The translations under genes were made by a program, and so were the position numbers. 23,915 nucleotides of DNA from a virus, in the IMG/VR virus record IMGVR_UViG_3300010397_000088, positions 1 through 23,915 of that record. One strand, 5' to 3'. The notes under the pieces were generated by a model, which saw nothing but the letters and a program-made list of their open reading frames with translations, was not told where the DNA came from and ran no database searches. Below, piece after piece: positions 6,347 through 13,488 of this stretch. Position 1 is the first letter of the stretch. Each line of letters opens with the position of its first letter.

Positions 6347-6609
6347 GAGCACCCGCAGGAGCCATTGGACGCCGGGATCTGGAAGCACCGGTCGCACCGG
6401 TCCCCGGCGGTCCGGCCGCGCGGCATCACCTTGTCGGCCGGGGCGGTCAGCGCCTCAGCGCCGCGTACCGCGTTCCGGTCGTCGTCCAGGCCGCAGCACT
6501 CCTGGCCGTTGAGGCTGTCATCGGCGTCGTAGTAGACCTCAGCCCCGGGCGCGAACGGCTCGCCGCAGTTCCCGCACCGGCCCGCGTACGCGGCGGAGAA
6601 GGTAGCCAT
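6343..6609 (-). CDS. Zinc-ribbon protein (88 aa)
   Basis: ATG shares a base with the upstream stop. The N-terminal CGNCGEPFAPGAEVYYDADD and the C-terminal CDRCFQIPASNGSCGC each offer zinc ligands; this CxxC-FxxGxxVYYD arrangement is frequent in small Streptomyces phage proteins. It follows a recombination-context gene. Role unknown; such ribbons often bind DNA or partner proteins. Confidence 0.75.
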   Translation of the reverse strand: MATFSAAYAGRCGNCGEPFAPGAEVYYDADDSLNGQECCGLDDDRNAVRGAEALTAPADKVMPRGRTAGDRCDRCFQIPASNGSCGCS

Positions 6610-7148
6610 CAGCGGTACCCGCCGCTCTCCAGCCGGTCAGCGAAGTCCGGGTCGTACGCGGGCTTCGGCCCCTCCAGCATCCCGGCGAAGCCGTGCGCCA
6701 GGGACGTCATCGTCGAGACACCCTCGGTGGTGGTGGTGATCGTGACGTACGGGGAGCCCTGCACCACCTCGATGAAGGACAGCTCCTCGCCGGTCACAGG
6801 GTCGATTCCGTGTTCGCCGACGGCATGGACCCGAGCAGCGAAGTCGACAAGCACCTTCAGGTATCCCGGGTTGACGGTCTTCACGATCTCGTCCGGATGC
6901 TGCTTCTCGCACCAGCGCAACGCGGCGGCGGGGTCGGTGACCTTGGCGCTCTTCTTGCCGCCTGAGCGGCTGACGGACGCCATCTTGGTGCCGTCGGGCA
7001 GGTACGCGCCGACCTTCTCGACGTGCCGCTTGCCCATGTCCTTCTCGACTGCCGTGCGGAGGTCTCTCTCCATGGCGGTCAGCACTTTGATGTAGGTGCC
7101 GAGCGCGGCCAGCTTCTCCGCGTCGGTCAGCTCCGGGATGTCGGTCAT
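6609..7148 (-). CDS. Recombination-operon protein of unknown function (179 aa)
   Basis: ATG with AGGAGAAAG about 7 bases upstream, overlapping the HicA-like gene by 4 bases. The protein starts with an acidic helical stretch (DAEKLAALGTYIKVLTAMERDLRTAVEKDMGKRHVEKVGAYLPDGTKMASVSRSGGKKSAKVTDPAAALRWCEKQHPDEIVK). It is widespread in this place next to annealing proteins in actinophages, suggesting an accessory to DNA recombination or nuclease control. No catalytic motif was recognised, so this is context inference. Confidence 0.75.
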   Translation of the reverse strand: MTDIPELTDAEKLAALGTYIKVLTAMERDLRTAVEKDMGKRHVEKVGAYLPDGTKMASVSRSGGKKSAKVTDPAAALRWCEKQHPDEIVKTVNPGYLKVLVDFAARVHAVGEHGIDPVTGEELSFIEVVQGSPYVTITTTTEGVSTMTSLAHGFAGMLEGPKPAYDPDFADRLESGGYR

Positions 7149-7357
7149 GCTGCTTTCTCCTGCCGGGGTTTGCACGCGCGGAGCGTGCGGGCGATCTCTG
7201 CGCGGGCGTTGGTGTCGCCTCGCCCGCCGGGCCGGGAACTGGTGATGGTGACCCTGCCGTGGCCGCAGGGGCATCCCCAGATCTGGTGCTTGTTGGATCG
7301 GATGAGGTGGAACCCGGCGCTCACCAGGTCGTTGGTGAGCGCCGGGTTCCGGTTCAT
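7145..7357 (-). CDS. HicA-like (YcfA-fold) protein without antitoxin partner
   Basis: 70 residues; ATG overlaps the upstream stop (TAATG). The pattern NDLVSAGFHLIRSNKHQIWGCPCGHGRVTITSSRPGGRGDTNARAEIARTLRACK fits the HicA mRNA-interferase fold: GF-x-hydrophobic-R, then KH-Q with the catalytic-type His, a VTI strand and a final helix with R...L. No HicB-like gene lies beside it; the neighbours are ERF and a recombination-context protein. It may be a double-stranded-RNA-binding-fold protein adapted for recombination rather than a toxin. Confidence 0.6.
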   Translation of the reverse strand: MNRNPALTNDLVSAGFHLIRSNKHQIWGCPCGHGRVTITSSRPGGRGDTNARAEIARTLRACKPRQEKAA

Positions 7358-8259
7358 TAGTCGCCGGTCCCCTGCATCGCGGCCTGCGCCGACCCGTCGT
7401 CGCCGCTGGCGGGCGACTGGAGGGTGTCGCGGGCCAGGTCCAGCTCTTCGCCGAGGGTGGTGGAGTCGGACACCGGTGTGCCGAGCAGGCCCCGGTCCTC
7501 GGCGTTGGCGCGGATGAGGGCGATGGCACGCAGGTCGGCCTCGGAATGGGCGGCGAGGTCGGCGAGGCGGAACGCCAGAACCTGGGTTGCGGTCAGCACG
7601 TCTCCGGTCGGGTAGTGGACCTCCCGGTCGTGCAGGCCCATGCTGGCCATCCAGTCGTAGCCCTTGACGGCCAGGGTCACATCGGACTGGGTGATCTTCT
7701 GCTGGTAGGCGTAGACCTCCTCGTCGGTCCACGCCGTCTTCGGTGGTGCCGGGGGCGCGGAGACGGGCCTGGCCTGCTGCGGCCGGGCGCTGTCCCACCG
7801 TTCCTGCTGGGCGTAACTCTGGGCCTTCGCGCCGTCGTCGTCCTCGCCGCCCGGGTAGGTGCCGGTCAGCGCGAGGGTCAGGTACCGGCGGCCGTAGGTC
7901 ATGGCGGAGCCGATGTCCTGCGGGCCGGACCGGCGCGGGTCCGGCAGCGGCCAGACGGCCGTGCGCTCCCCGTCGCCGCTCTCGTGCATCAGCGTCACCT
8001 CCAGGACGAAGCTGTCGCCGATGAAGACGGTTCCCGAGGTGATCGACAGGCCGTGCTTGCCCAGGACGGGAAGTACGGCCTCGACGACCTGGCCGAGGTC
8101 GGCGTACCCGTAGGAGCGGTCGTACTGGCGGCCGTCCTTTGTCTGACCCTTAACGGTGGCCTTCTCGTCCTTGGTGAGTTTGGGCAGCTCGGCTTGGAAC
8201 GCGGCGAGCGCTCCGGCGAGGCTGGCGTGGGGCGGGTTGGCCACTTCGACTGTTGCCAT
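7357..8259 (-). CDS. erf: ERF-family single-strand annealing protein
   Basis: Start at MATVEVANPP, 5 bases after GGAGG, gives 300 residues. The ERF core is clear: an N-terminal helix (LAGALAAFQAELPKLTKDEKATVKGQ), YGYADLGQVVEAVLPVLGKHGLSI and GSAMTYGRRYLTLALTGTYPGGEDDDG around residues 30-150. ERF proteins anneal complementary single strands for phage recombination and circularisation. The rest is a Pro-rich linker and a helical tail (about 190-300) that may bind partners. It is first in its operon, under the promoter at 8290-8317. Confidence 0.85.
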   Translation of the reverse strand: MATVEVANPPHASLAGALAAFQAELPKLTKDEKATVKGQTKDGRQYDRSYGYADLGQVVEAVLPVLGKHGLSITSGTVFIGDSFVLEVTLMHESGDGERTAVWPLPDPRRSGPQDIGSAMTYGRRYLTLALTGTYPGGEDDDGAKAQSYAQQERWDSARPQQARPVSAPPAPPKTAWTDEEVYAYQQKITQSDVTLAVKGYDWMASMGLHDREVHYPTGDVLTATQVLAFRLADLAAHSEADLRAIALIRANAEDRGLLGTPVSDSTTLGEELDLARDTLQSPASGDDGSAQAAMQGTGD

Positions 8260-8289
8260 GTGTACCTCCGTGAGTAACTGTCTGCCCAC

Positions 8290-8317
8290 AGCATACACTA
8301 CCTGCGCCAGGTGTCAA
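8290..8317 (-). promoter_or_regulatory. Promoter for ERF operon
   Basis: Minus-strand TTGACA (8312-8317), 16-base spacer and TATGCT (8290-8295), 31 bases before the erf start. The -35 box overlaps the stop codon of the upstream helicase-loader-like gene, so replication and recombination genes are transcribed both jointly and separately. Confidence 0.7.
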
Positions 8318-8862
8318 TCGGCCTGCCACCAGTGCTGAGGGTCGCCGCACGGAGACTCCGGACGGCACGTCGAGTTGCACCACTGCTGCGCGGGCTTGTA
8401 GTTCGGGTTCGGCTCCCCGTCCCGCACCCGCAGGTACGCCTGGTGTTCCCTCTCCCATGCCACCGTGCGCGGCATCAGCGCCTCCCTGGAGCCCTCGCGC
8501 AGATGCACGCCCATGGACGCCAGCAGCTCCCGTACCGGGCGCGTCAGGACACTCTCATCGACCGGGCCGGTGATCTCCGGCATCGCCTGGTCCTTCGGCA
8601 CCCCGGCCTGGCCGGGGGCCCAGCCGGTCGCACGGGCCGCCCGCTCCCGTTCCCGCTGCATCCGCTCGGTGGCCCGGCGCACGTGCGCGGGCATCATCCA
8701 GTCGGTCTGGTCCGCGTACCACTCGCGGACGGCCAGAAGGGCATCGTCGAAGGCGACGTCGGCCAGCACCGACTGCCACGCGGCGACGTCCATGTCACCG
8801 ACGGTCCGCCGGTCGAAGGCCGCCATCGCGCCCAGCAGCTTCGCGGTCTGAGAAAGATTCAC
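8314..8862 (-). CDS. Helicase-loader-like protein (182 aa)
   Basis: GTG start in a GTGA overlap with the initiator gene; GAGGAGCAGGG lies upstream. The N-terminal 65 residues (LSQTAKLLGAMAAFDRRTVGDMDVAAWQSVLADVAFDDALLAVREWYADQTDWMMPAHVRRA) match the G39P-type helicase-loader/inhibitor pattern: helical, with conserved W, DALLAV and P-A-R. The C-terminal half has CNSTCRPESPCGDPQH, a possible zinc site. Coupling to the initiator supports a role in loading host replicative helicase at the phage origin. Confidence 0.7.
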   Translation of the reverse strand: MNLSQTAKLLGAMAAFDRRTVGDMDVAAWQSVLADVAFDDALLAVREWYADQTDWMMPAHVRRATERMQRERERAARATGWAPGQAGVPKDQAMPEITGPVDESVLTRPVRELLASMGVHLREGSREALMPRTVAWEREHQAYLRVRDGEPNPNYKPAQQWCNSTCRPESPCGDPQHWWQAD

Positions 8863-9701
8863 AATCCCTGCTCCTCGTACTTGGCGGCGAGGGCCATGGC
8901 CTGGCCGACGCGCTGATCGGTGGTGCTCGGCCTGTACGGCACGCCTATGGGGTCGAGGGCATTGGGCCGCCCGGAGGGGGGCATGAGGGCGGTTCCGGGG
9001 CGGCGTTCCGCGCGCTCGGCGGCGTTGCGCATCCAGTTGCGCCACGTGGCAGGCCAGTCGGTCTTGCGGCCCTTGATGCCGGGCGCGGCCCGGAAGTAAT
9101 CCATGAACTTCTCGTGCTCGGTCTTGCCGTTGATCACGTCACCGAGGCAGTTCTCGTCGAACCAGGCCCGCATCTTCTCGTCAGGCCAGAAGTTGTCAGG
9201 CACCCGGGTCGCTGTCGCCGGGCGCGCAGCGCGGCCCTTAACAACGGGTGCTTCTTCCTTAGGTGCTTCTGTATAAGGAAAGCCCTCCACCTGGGAGAGG
9301 GTCCCCCCTCCACCAGGGAGACCCCCCCCTCCACCTGGGAGAGGGTCCCCCTGCTCTGTTGGAGAGGGGGTGTCGGCGCAGCGCTGACGGACGTCGGCCC
9401 AGTCTTCGGCGTCCGGTTCGGGGGTGTCGACGCCCTCCGCGAGCACCTGATAGCGGTTGGTGCGGCGCGCTCCGTTGGAGTGGTAACGCTCGTAGACCCG
9501 GACCAGGCCCTTCTCGATCAGGCTCATCAAGGCCTTGCGGACGGCGCTGTCGCTGAGGTCCGTCTCGTCGGCGATAAGCCTGGTCTTCAAGTAGCAGGAG
9601 TGGTCCTGGCCCGCGTGGTCGGCGAGCACCCGTAGAACGGAGCGCTGAACAGGGCTGCCGGTCTTCTGGGTGCGGACCCAGATCAACGTCTCGAAAGACA
9701 A
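8859..9701 (-). CDS. Replication initiator with winged-helix domain
   Basis: A TTG start (9699-9701) is preferred because GAAAGAGG lies 6 bases upstream and gives MSFETLIWVRTQ; the frame also opens from GTG 9731 without a ribosome site. Residues about 10-90 form a winged helix (VQRSVLRVLADHAG... RLIADETDLSDSAVRKALMSLIEKGLVRVYERY), as in phage initiators. A Gly/Pro linker (LPGGGGGLPGGGG) follows, encoded by the iteron-like repeats, then a C-terminal domain (WPDEKMRAWFDENCLGDVINGKTEHEKFMDYFRAAPGIKGRKTDWPATWRNWMRNA) typical of helicase-loading partners. The repeats inside its gene suggest a lambda O-like, self-contained origin. Confidence 0.8.
   Translation of the reverse strand: MSFETLIWVRTQKTGSPVQRSVLRVLADHAGQDHSCYLKTRLIADETDLSDSAVRKALMSLIEKGLVRVYERYHSNGARRTNRYQVLAEGVDTPEPDAEDWADVRQRCADTPSPTEQGDPLPGGGGGLPGGGGTLSQVEGFPYTEAPKEEAPVVKGRAARPATATRVPDNFWPDEKMRAWFDENCLGDVINGKTEHEKFMDYFRAAPGIKGRKTDWPATWRNWMRNAAERAERRPGTALMPPSGRPNALDPIGVPYRPSTTDQRVGQAMALAAKYEEQGL
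9283..9351. repeat. Iteron-like repeats inside initiator gene; candidate origin
   Basis: Two identical 25-base copies (9283-9307 and 9327-9351; both contain CTGGGAGAGGG) flank a third, diverged copy (about 9307-9328) with a period of 21-23 bases, two DNA turns. A degenerate fourth may follow to about 9371. They encode the Gly/Pro linker of the initiator. Lambda and many phages keep the origin as iterons inside the initiator gene, which is the basis for the origin call. Confidence 0.6.
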
Positions 9702-9801
9702 AGGTGCCTCTTTCAGATAGGGCACCCTCACGAGTTGTCCCGGCTGTATGCCTTGGGTAGACTCGGGGATGCAGATAAAAGTGAGGGTCGCAGAACCTTG
9801 A

Positions 9802-9832
9802 AGCGCCTCGGTCTTTGCCGGACCGGGGCGCT
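9802..9832. terminator. Hairpin between DNA-binding gene and initiator operon
   Basis: AGCGCCTCGGTC / GACCGGGGCGCT form a 12-bp stem (one G-U pair) with a 7-base loop, in the 148-bp gap between the genes ending at 9850 and starting at 9701 on the minus strand. On the plus side it is followed by GCTTTATTG. A terminator or transcript-end element is likely. Confidence 0.55.
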
Positions 9833-9849
9833 GCTTTATTGTGCACCCG

Positions 9850-10200
9850 TCATGCGGCGGGCGACAGCAGCTCTTCCATGTCGTCGTACCAGACCCGCCG
9901 GGTCGGCTTGACGAACTTCTCGACGATGGTGGACGCGTACCACAGGGGTTCGCTGATGTCGGGGAAGTCGACGGGCGGCAGCAGACCGCGCTGACGCCAC
10001 TGCTGTGGGGTGTACCGGTTGACCCGCATGTGCTGGGCGATCCCGGCGAGGTCGACGATCTGCCGGGTGCGCTCGATCTCGCGGGCCTTCTCGTCGGGGC
10101 TGGCGTCGATGACGGCGCGCAGCCGCTGGACCTCCGCCCACAGCTGCTCGGTCTTCTGCTTCTCCTCCTGCCACAAGGTCTTGTAGCTGGTACTGGTCAT
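9850..10200 (-). CDS. Excisionase/MerR-like DNA-binding protein
   Basis: 116 residues; ATG with AAGGA 5 bases upstream. An N-terminal coiled coil (LWQEEKQKTEQLWAEVQRLRAVIDA) leads into a winged-helix or MerR/Xis-like helix-turn-helix (DLAGIAQHMRVNRYTPQQWRQRGLLPPVDFPDISEPLWYASTIVEKF): a helix, HMRVNRYTPQQWRQRG recognition helix and a wing. It is the first leftward gene next to the divergent control region, so it is a candidate regulator of the early promoters. No integrase is visible, so an excision role is doubtful. Confidence 0.75.
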   Translation of the reverse strand: MTSTSYKTLWQEEKQKTEQLWAEVQRLRAVIDASPDEKAREIERTRQIVDLAGIAQHMRVNRYTPQQWRQRGLLPPVDFPDISEPLWYASTIVEKFVKPTRRVWYDDMEELLSPAA

Positions 10201-10241
10201 ATTGGTCCTTAGGGGTGCCGGGGGGGGTTGCGTTAGCCACG

Positions 10242-10270
10242 AGCATACAGGACGGGGATCTCCCGGGACA
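10242..10270 (-). promoter_or_regulatory. Leftward promoter, TATGCT family
   Basis: Minus-strand TATGCT (10242-10247), 41 bases before the 9850-10200 start, with TGTCCC (10265-10270) at 17-base spacing. The -35 is weak. It faces away from the rightward promoter region at 10309. Confidence 0.5.
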
Positions 10271-10283
10271 GCGGTGAAGATCT

Positions 10284-10326
10284 TCCGGTCCGCTCTGTAC
10301 TGCTAGGGTTGACAGGGCGGACCGGA
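10284..10326. promoter_or_regulatory. Large inverted repeat around a rightward -35 box
   Basis: A 15-base inverted repeat (TCCGGTCCGCTCTGT at 10284-10298 and ACAGGGCGGACCGGA at 10312-10326; one G-U/mismatch) with a 13-base centre. The rightward TTGACA (10309-10314) lies across centre and right arm. As DNA it is a good operator; as RNA it could be a hairpin. It sits in the only divergent gap of the early region. Confidence 0.65.
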
Positions 10327-10337
10327 TAGTGCACGAT
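10309..10337 (+). promoter_or_regulatory. Rightward promoter for parB-terL operon
   Basis: TTGACA (10309-10314), 17 bases, then CACGAT (10332-10337), a weak -10. The upstream bases CTGCTAGGG-TTGACAG match the promoter at 16734. It is 30 bases before the first plus gene. Confidence 0.5.
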
Positions 10338-10366
10338 GGCCGTCAACACCACCTGAGGAGGCCCCG

Positions 10367-10708
10367 ATGACCGACCCCACCGCCGCTCTGGCGGTCGCCG
10401 CCACCACCGCCGTGCTCGCCGTGCTCGCCGCCCTGGTCGTGATGCTGCTGCGCTCCGAGAGCACCGGCACCCACGAGCTGACCGGCACCGACGACGCCTA
10501 CCGGCCGCGCCCCTACAACCAGGTGATCCTCGGCGAGGCGTACATCAGCATCCCGCTGCCTGATGCGGGGGACCTTCCGCCGGACTTCCCGCAGCCCAAG
10601 CCGGACCCTGTGCCGCAGCCGACGGTCGAGGAGGACCCGATCGACGAGCTGGACCCCCGCTGGGACTGGCGCGCCTACGCCGCCGAGCACGAGCTGGCCG
10701 CCGCCTGA
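10367..10708 (+). CDS. Membrane protein with acidic/Pro-rich tail (113 aa)
   Basis: ATG preceded by GAGGAGG. One N-terminal membrane span (AALAVAATTAVLAVLAALVVMLL, residues about 5-28) is followed by a Pro/Asp-rich soluble tail (LPDAGDLPPDFPQPKPDPVPQPTVEEDPIDEL). It opens the rightward operon and its stop shares a base with the ParB-like gene start. Function unknown; a single-span anchor for a cytoplasmic partner is one reading. Confidence 0.75.
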   Translation: MTDPTAALAVAATTAVLAVLAALVVMLLRSESTGTHELTGTDDAYRPRPYNQVILGEAYISIPLPDAGDLPPDFPQPKPDPVPQPTVEEDPIDELDPRWDWRAYAAEHELAAA

Positions 10709-11586
10709 TGGAAGAGGTCCTGATCCGCTGCGAATCGGTCCGCACCCATCCTGTCCGCGCCAAGGTCGGCAGCCTGTCACCCCTGGTCAAGAGCATCCAG
10801 ACCGAAGGCCTACACCGGCCGATCACCGTCTGGTCCGACGGCAGCCTCATCTCCGGCTCCCGCCGCCTCACCGCGCACTACGCCCTCGGCCGCGAGTCCG
10901 TCCCCGCCGTGTTCGTCCACACCATCGAGGACGCCGCGAAGCGGCTGATCGGCGACATCGAGGACGAAACCTGCGCCAAGAAGATGTCCTGGTCCGAGGT
11001 GTGCACCCTCTGGCATCTGCTGCGCACCCTCGACGCACCAGCGGCTGCGAGACGCGCCGACGACGCCCGCCGTCGAGGCGTCGAGCTGCGCAAGCAGACC
11101 CAAGCAGGGTTGCGGCCCCCCGGCCGCAAGAGCCGCAACAGCGAGGACTACGCCCTCGGCGTCATCTGCGAACCGTTCGGCATCTCCGTCCAGACCGCCC
11201 GCCGGGTCGAAATCATCTGGCAGACCGCCAACGGCCACATCCAGATCGACCCGCAGCGGCGCGCCCAGGCGAAGCAGATCATGGCCGACGTCGACACCGG
11301 CGAATCCATCTGGTCCGGCCACCAGAAGCTGATGGGCCTCGCCCCCCGCGTACGGGACCGGAAGAAGAAGCCCGACACCACCCCACCCGCCGAAGCCGCC
11401 AGGCAGCTCGCCGCGTGGGAGAAGTCCCTGCCCATCCTCGAAGGGCTGATCGTCGGCCTCGTCGAGCTGGGCCCGCCGAACCCCGAACTGGCCTGGGAAC
11501 AGGTCGGCCCGGTCCACGCCCGGTTGTCCGCCGTGCGCCGCACCCTCGAACAGAAGATCAAGCAGATGAAAGAGGTTAGCCAGTGA
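10708..11586 (+). CDS. ParB-like protein with N-terminal ParB/Srx domain
   Basis: 292 residues; ATG overlaps the upstream stop (TGATG). The ParB/sulfiredoxin-like N domain is clear: VRTHPVRAKVGSLSPLVKSIQTEGLHRPITVWSDGSLISGSRRLTAHYALGRESVPAVFV (about 11-70), with the GSRRLTAH signature of this fold. A central helix-turn-helix follows (EPFGISVQTARRVEIIW, about 155-171), then a charged C-terminal domain. Phage ParB-like proteins act as CTPases, nucleases or regulators. It is coupled to a second ParB-like gene. Confidence 0.8.
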   Translation: MEEVLIRCESVRTHPVRAKVGSLSPLVKSIQTEGLHRPITVWSDGSLISGSRRLTAHYALGRESVPAVFVHTIEDAAKRLIGDIEDETCAKKMSWSEVCTLWHLLRTLDAPAAARRADDARRRGVELRKQTQAGLRPPGRKSRNSEDYALGVICEPFGISVQTARRVEIIWQTANGHIQIDPQRRAQAKQIMADVDTGESIWSGHQKLMGLAPRVRDRKKKPDTTPPAEAARQLAAWEKSLPILEGLIVGLVELGPPNPELAWEQVGPVHARLSAVRRTLEQKIKQMKEVSQ

Positions 11587-12362
11587 GCAACCCCAAGACC
11601 CCGACGTTCAAGATGGTCGAGCGCAAGGTCGGCGACCTCTGGGTCGACCCCGAGGTGCAGCGGTCGCTGAACAAGCACCGCGTGCAGACCCTGATCCCCG
11701 TGTTCGACCCCGCCGCCATCGGCGTCCTGACCACCTCGTACCGCTCGGCCAAGCGCATCCACACCGTGGACGGCCAGCACCGCTACCGGCTGATGGAAGC
11801 CGTCAAGTACGGCGGCACGTTCATGACGATGGAGTACCACGACCTCACCCTTCTGGAAGAGGCCGCGCTGTTCCGGAAGCTGAACACCGCGCAGAAGCCG
11901 TCCCGCGTCGATCACTTCCTGGTCGCCTGCATCGAAGAAGACCCCGCCGTGCTGCACATGCGCGACATCCTGGCGGGCAACGGCTGGCAGATCAGCCCCT
12001 ACACCGGCGAGGGCCGCCTGACCGCCGTCGCCGCCCTCGAACGGGTCTACGGCTTCGGCCCGGACGCCCTCAAGCGCACCATCCACGTCATCACCCACGC
12101 GTGGGGCCACCAGGGCGACGGCGTGCAGGCGTCGATCCTGCTGGGTGTCGGCCGGATCATGGCCCGGTACGGCGCGGAGATGGACCTCGACGACCTGGTC
12201 GTCCGGCTCGGCAAGTTCCCCGGCGGCCCGAACGGGCTGATCGGCAACGCCCGGGGCCAGAAGGCCACCAGCACCGGCGACCTCTCCACTCAGGTCGCCC
12301 GGATCGTCGTCGCCCTGTACAACCAGCGCCGCCGCTCCACCCAGGTCCCCCGCTGGGAGTAG
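11583..12362 (+). CDS. DGQHR/ParB-like protein (259 aa)
   Basis: GTG start in an overlap with the first ParB-like gene. The N domain has VGDLWVDPEVQRSLNKHRVQTLIPVFDPAAIGVLTTSYRSAKRIHTVDGQHRYRLMEAV; the DGQHR motif (residues about 63-67) is the hallmark of the ParB-like/DGQHR fold. The rest is mainly helical. The gene is followed by a hairpin at 12372. Two adjacent ParB-fold genes may form a hetero-complex. In other phages such proteins accompany DNA modification or segregation, but neither is shown here. Confidence 0.75.
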   Translation: MSNPKTPTFKMVERKVGDLWVDPEVQRSLNKHRVQTLIPVFDPAAIGVLTTSYRSAKRIHTVDGQHRYRLMEAVKYGGTFMTMEYHDLTLLEEAALFRKLNTAQKPSRVDHFLVACIEEDPAVLHMRDILAGNGWQISPYTGEGRLTAVAALERVYGFGPDALKRTIHVITHAWGHQGDGVQASILLGVGRIMARYGAEMDLDDLVVRLGKFPGGPNGLIGNARGQKATSTGDLSTQVARIVVALYNQRRRSTQVPRWE

Positions 12363-12371
12363 CCCCCATCC

Positions 12372-12419
12372 GCCAGCCCCCGGCACGGTTGACCAATCAG
12401 GTCCCGGCCGGGGGCTGGC
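12372..12419 (+). terminator. Hairpin after ParB-like pair
   Basis: GCCAGCCCCCGGC / GCCGGGGGCTGGC form a perfect 13-bp stem with a 22-base loop, starting 10 bases after the stop. No U run follows, so it may be an attenuator or mRNA-stability element as well as a terminator. Confidence 0.6.
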
Positions 12420-12439
12420 CTGTCCCTGAGGGATGACCC

Positions 12440-12772
12440 ATGCCGAGCCGTACCCCGAAGCCTGACGAGTCCGTGCACTGGCCGGTCTGCACGAAGTGCG
12501 GCCACAAGCACCACCCCGACGCCGCGTGCCCGCAGAAGCACTCCTGGGGCGTCGTATGGACGATCAGGCCGATGCCCGACGGCCAGTGGCCGCCCGACGA
12601 GCGGGCCCCGCGAGACGACTCGTTCTCCTGGCTGGTCCGCTCGCACTGTGGGCACAAGGGCAAGCTGTGGGCGTTCTACAAGCAGGAGGACGCCGGGCAG
12701 TACGAGGGGATCTTCCGCGGGAATCCCTGCCACTTCACCCAATGCCAAGATCAAAAACGACGTAGGAGATGA
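12440..12772 (+). CDS. Zinc-finger-containing small protein (110 aa)
   Basis: ATG preceded by GAGGGATGA. Metal-binding CTKCGHKHHPDAACPQKH (residues about 17-34) and SHCGHKGKLW (about 68-77) suggest one or two zinc sites. The rest is Pro/Trp-rich with no known motif. The C terminus (QDQKRRRR) is encoded over the 12745-12760 motif. Function unknown. Confidence 0.7.
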   Translation: MPSRTPKPDESVHWPVCTKCGHKHHPDAACPQKHSWGVVWTIRPMPDGQWPPDERAPRDDSFSWLVRSHCGHKGKLWAFYKQEDAGQYEGIFRGNPCHFTQCQDQKRRRR

Positions 12773-12774
12773 GC

Positions 12775-12909
12775 ATGCGCTGGAAAATCAAGCACTGGGA
12801 GCTGAGGATCGGCCGATGGCGTCTGTCCCGGTGGTGCTACGGCGCACCATGCGGATACGTGAAGGAAGCTCGCCATCCGATCAGGATCTGGCGGGCTCTC
12901 CGTGGCTAA
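12775..12909 (+). CDS. Small basic Trp-rich protein (44 aa)
   Basis: Too short for most gene lists, but ATG 12775 has GGAG 7 bases upstream and the frame ends at TAA 12907-12909, overlapping the next start. It is rich in Trp, Arg and Lys with two Cys (MRWKIKHWELRIGRWRLSRWCYGAPCGYVK...), the composition of small membrane- or nucleic-acid-binding peptides. Tight packing and a ribosome site support it. Confidence 0.55.
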   Translation: MRWKIKHWELRIGRWRLSRWCYGAPCGYVKEARHPIRIWRALRG

Positions 12910-13273
12910 CTGGGCATGGCCGCATACCCCGTCCAGCAACTGGGCTCGTCTCCGTCTCGTCGGCGGACCGTTCGACGGCGAGGAGGTCGCCTTCGTTCCG
13001 CCCGACATCGCCGCCCCCGTACAGATCGTCTGGTCGGCTTGGCTCTCCGGCGGGTTCGTTGCGTACCTGTACGAGTGGCACGGCGAGACGACCATGGACC
13101 GGGGCCGCACCGACGCCCTCGTCTACCGGCCCACCGGTCGCACTCTGCCACCCGGCGAGATCCCCCCGCTGATCTCCGACGATGCCGAGCTGTGGGCCAA
13201 CGCCTCGGCGGTATGGGCTGAGGCGATGAGCGCCGTCGACATTCCCGCCGATCTGCTCTGGCCCGGCGTCTAG
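12902..13273 (+). CDS. Conserved small phage protein (123 aa)
   Basis: GTG start overlapping the 44-aa gene. The N-terminal WARLRLVGGPFDGEEVAFV is a pattern seen in many short Streptomyces phage proteins. Then come a hydrophobic stretch (VQIVWSAWLSGGFVAYLYEW) and a Pro-rich C-terminal half. Function unknown. The 13277-13292 motif lies between its stop and the next ribosome site. Confidence 0.7.
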   Translation: MANWAWPHTPSSNWARLRLVGGPFDGEEVAFVPPDIAAPVQIVWSAWLSGGFVAYLYEWHGETTMDRGRTDALVYRPTGRTLPPGEIPPLISDDAELWANASAVWAEAMSAVDIPADLLWPGV

Positions 13274-13299
13274 CATTCGTTTTAGATCTTGGAGGAATG

Positions 13300-13482
13300 A
13301 TGCCCCGTCCCCGCTTCATCGCCGCCGTCGACCGCTTCGCCGCCGCCGTCGCCCTGGAACGCGCCCGGCAGGTCATCCGCGAGCACACCCGCTACGGCTT
13401 CCCCGTCACCCGCCAGCACCTCGCCGCCGTCCAGGCCGCCGAGTCCTGGTACGACCGCACCACCGCGTTCCTGATCCCCTGA
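13300..13482 (+). CDS. Small helical protein (60 aa)
   Basis: Two ATGs lie after GGAGG; I use 13300 because the first (13297) is only one base from the ribosome site. The protein (PRPRFIAAVDRFAAAVALERARQVIREHTRYGFPVTRQHLAAVQAAESWYDRTTAFLIP) is almost all helix, and its place before the small terminase gene suggests a packaging or early role. No family assigned. Confidence 0.7.
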   Translation: MPRPRFIAAVDRFAAAVALERARQVIREHTRYGFPVTRQHLAAVQAAESWYDRTTAFLIP

Positions 13483-13488
13483 CCGGTA

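Noticed and set aside
10563-11579. 338-residue plus-strand open frame
   Set aside because: Arg/Pro-rich shift of the ParB-like frame.
11148-12386. 412-residue minus-strand open frame
   Set aside because: Antisense to the two ParB-like genes, which have coupled starts and motifs.
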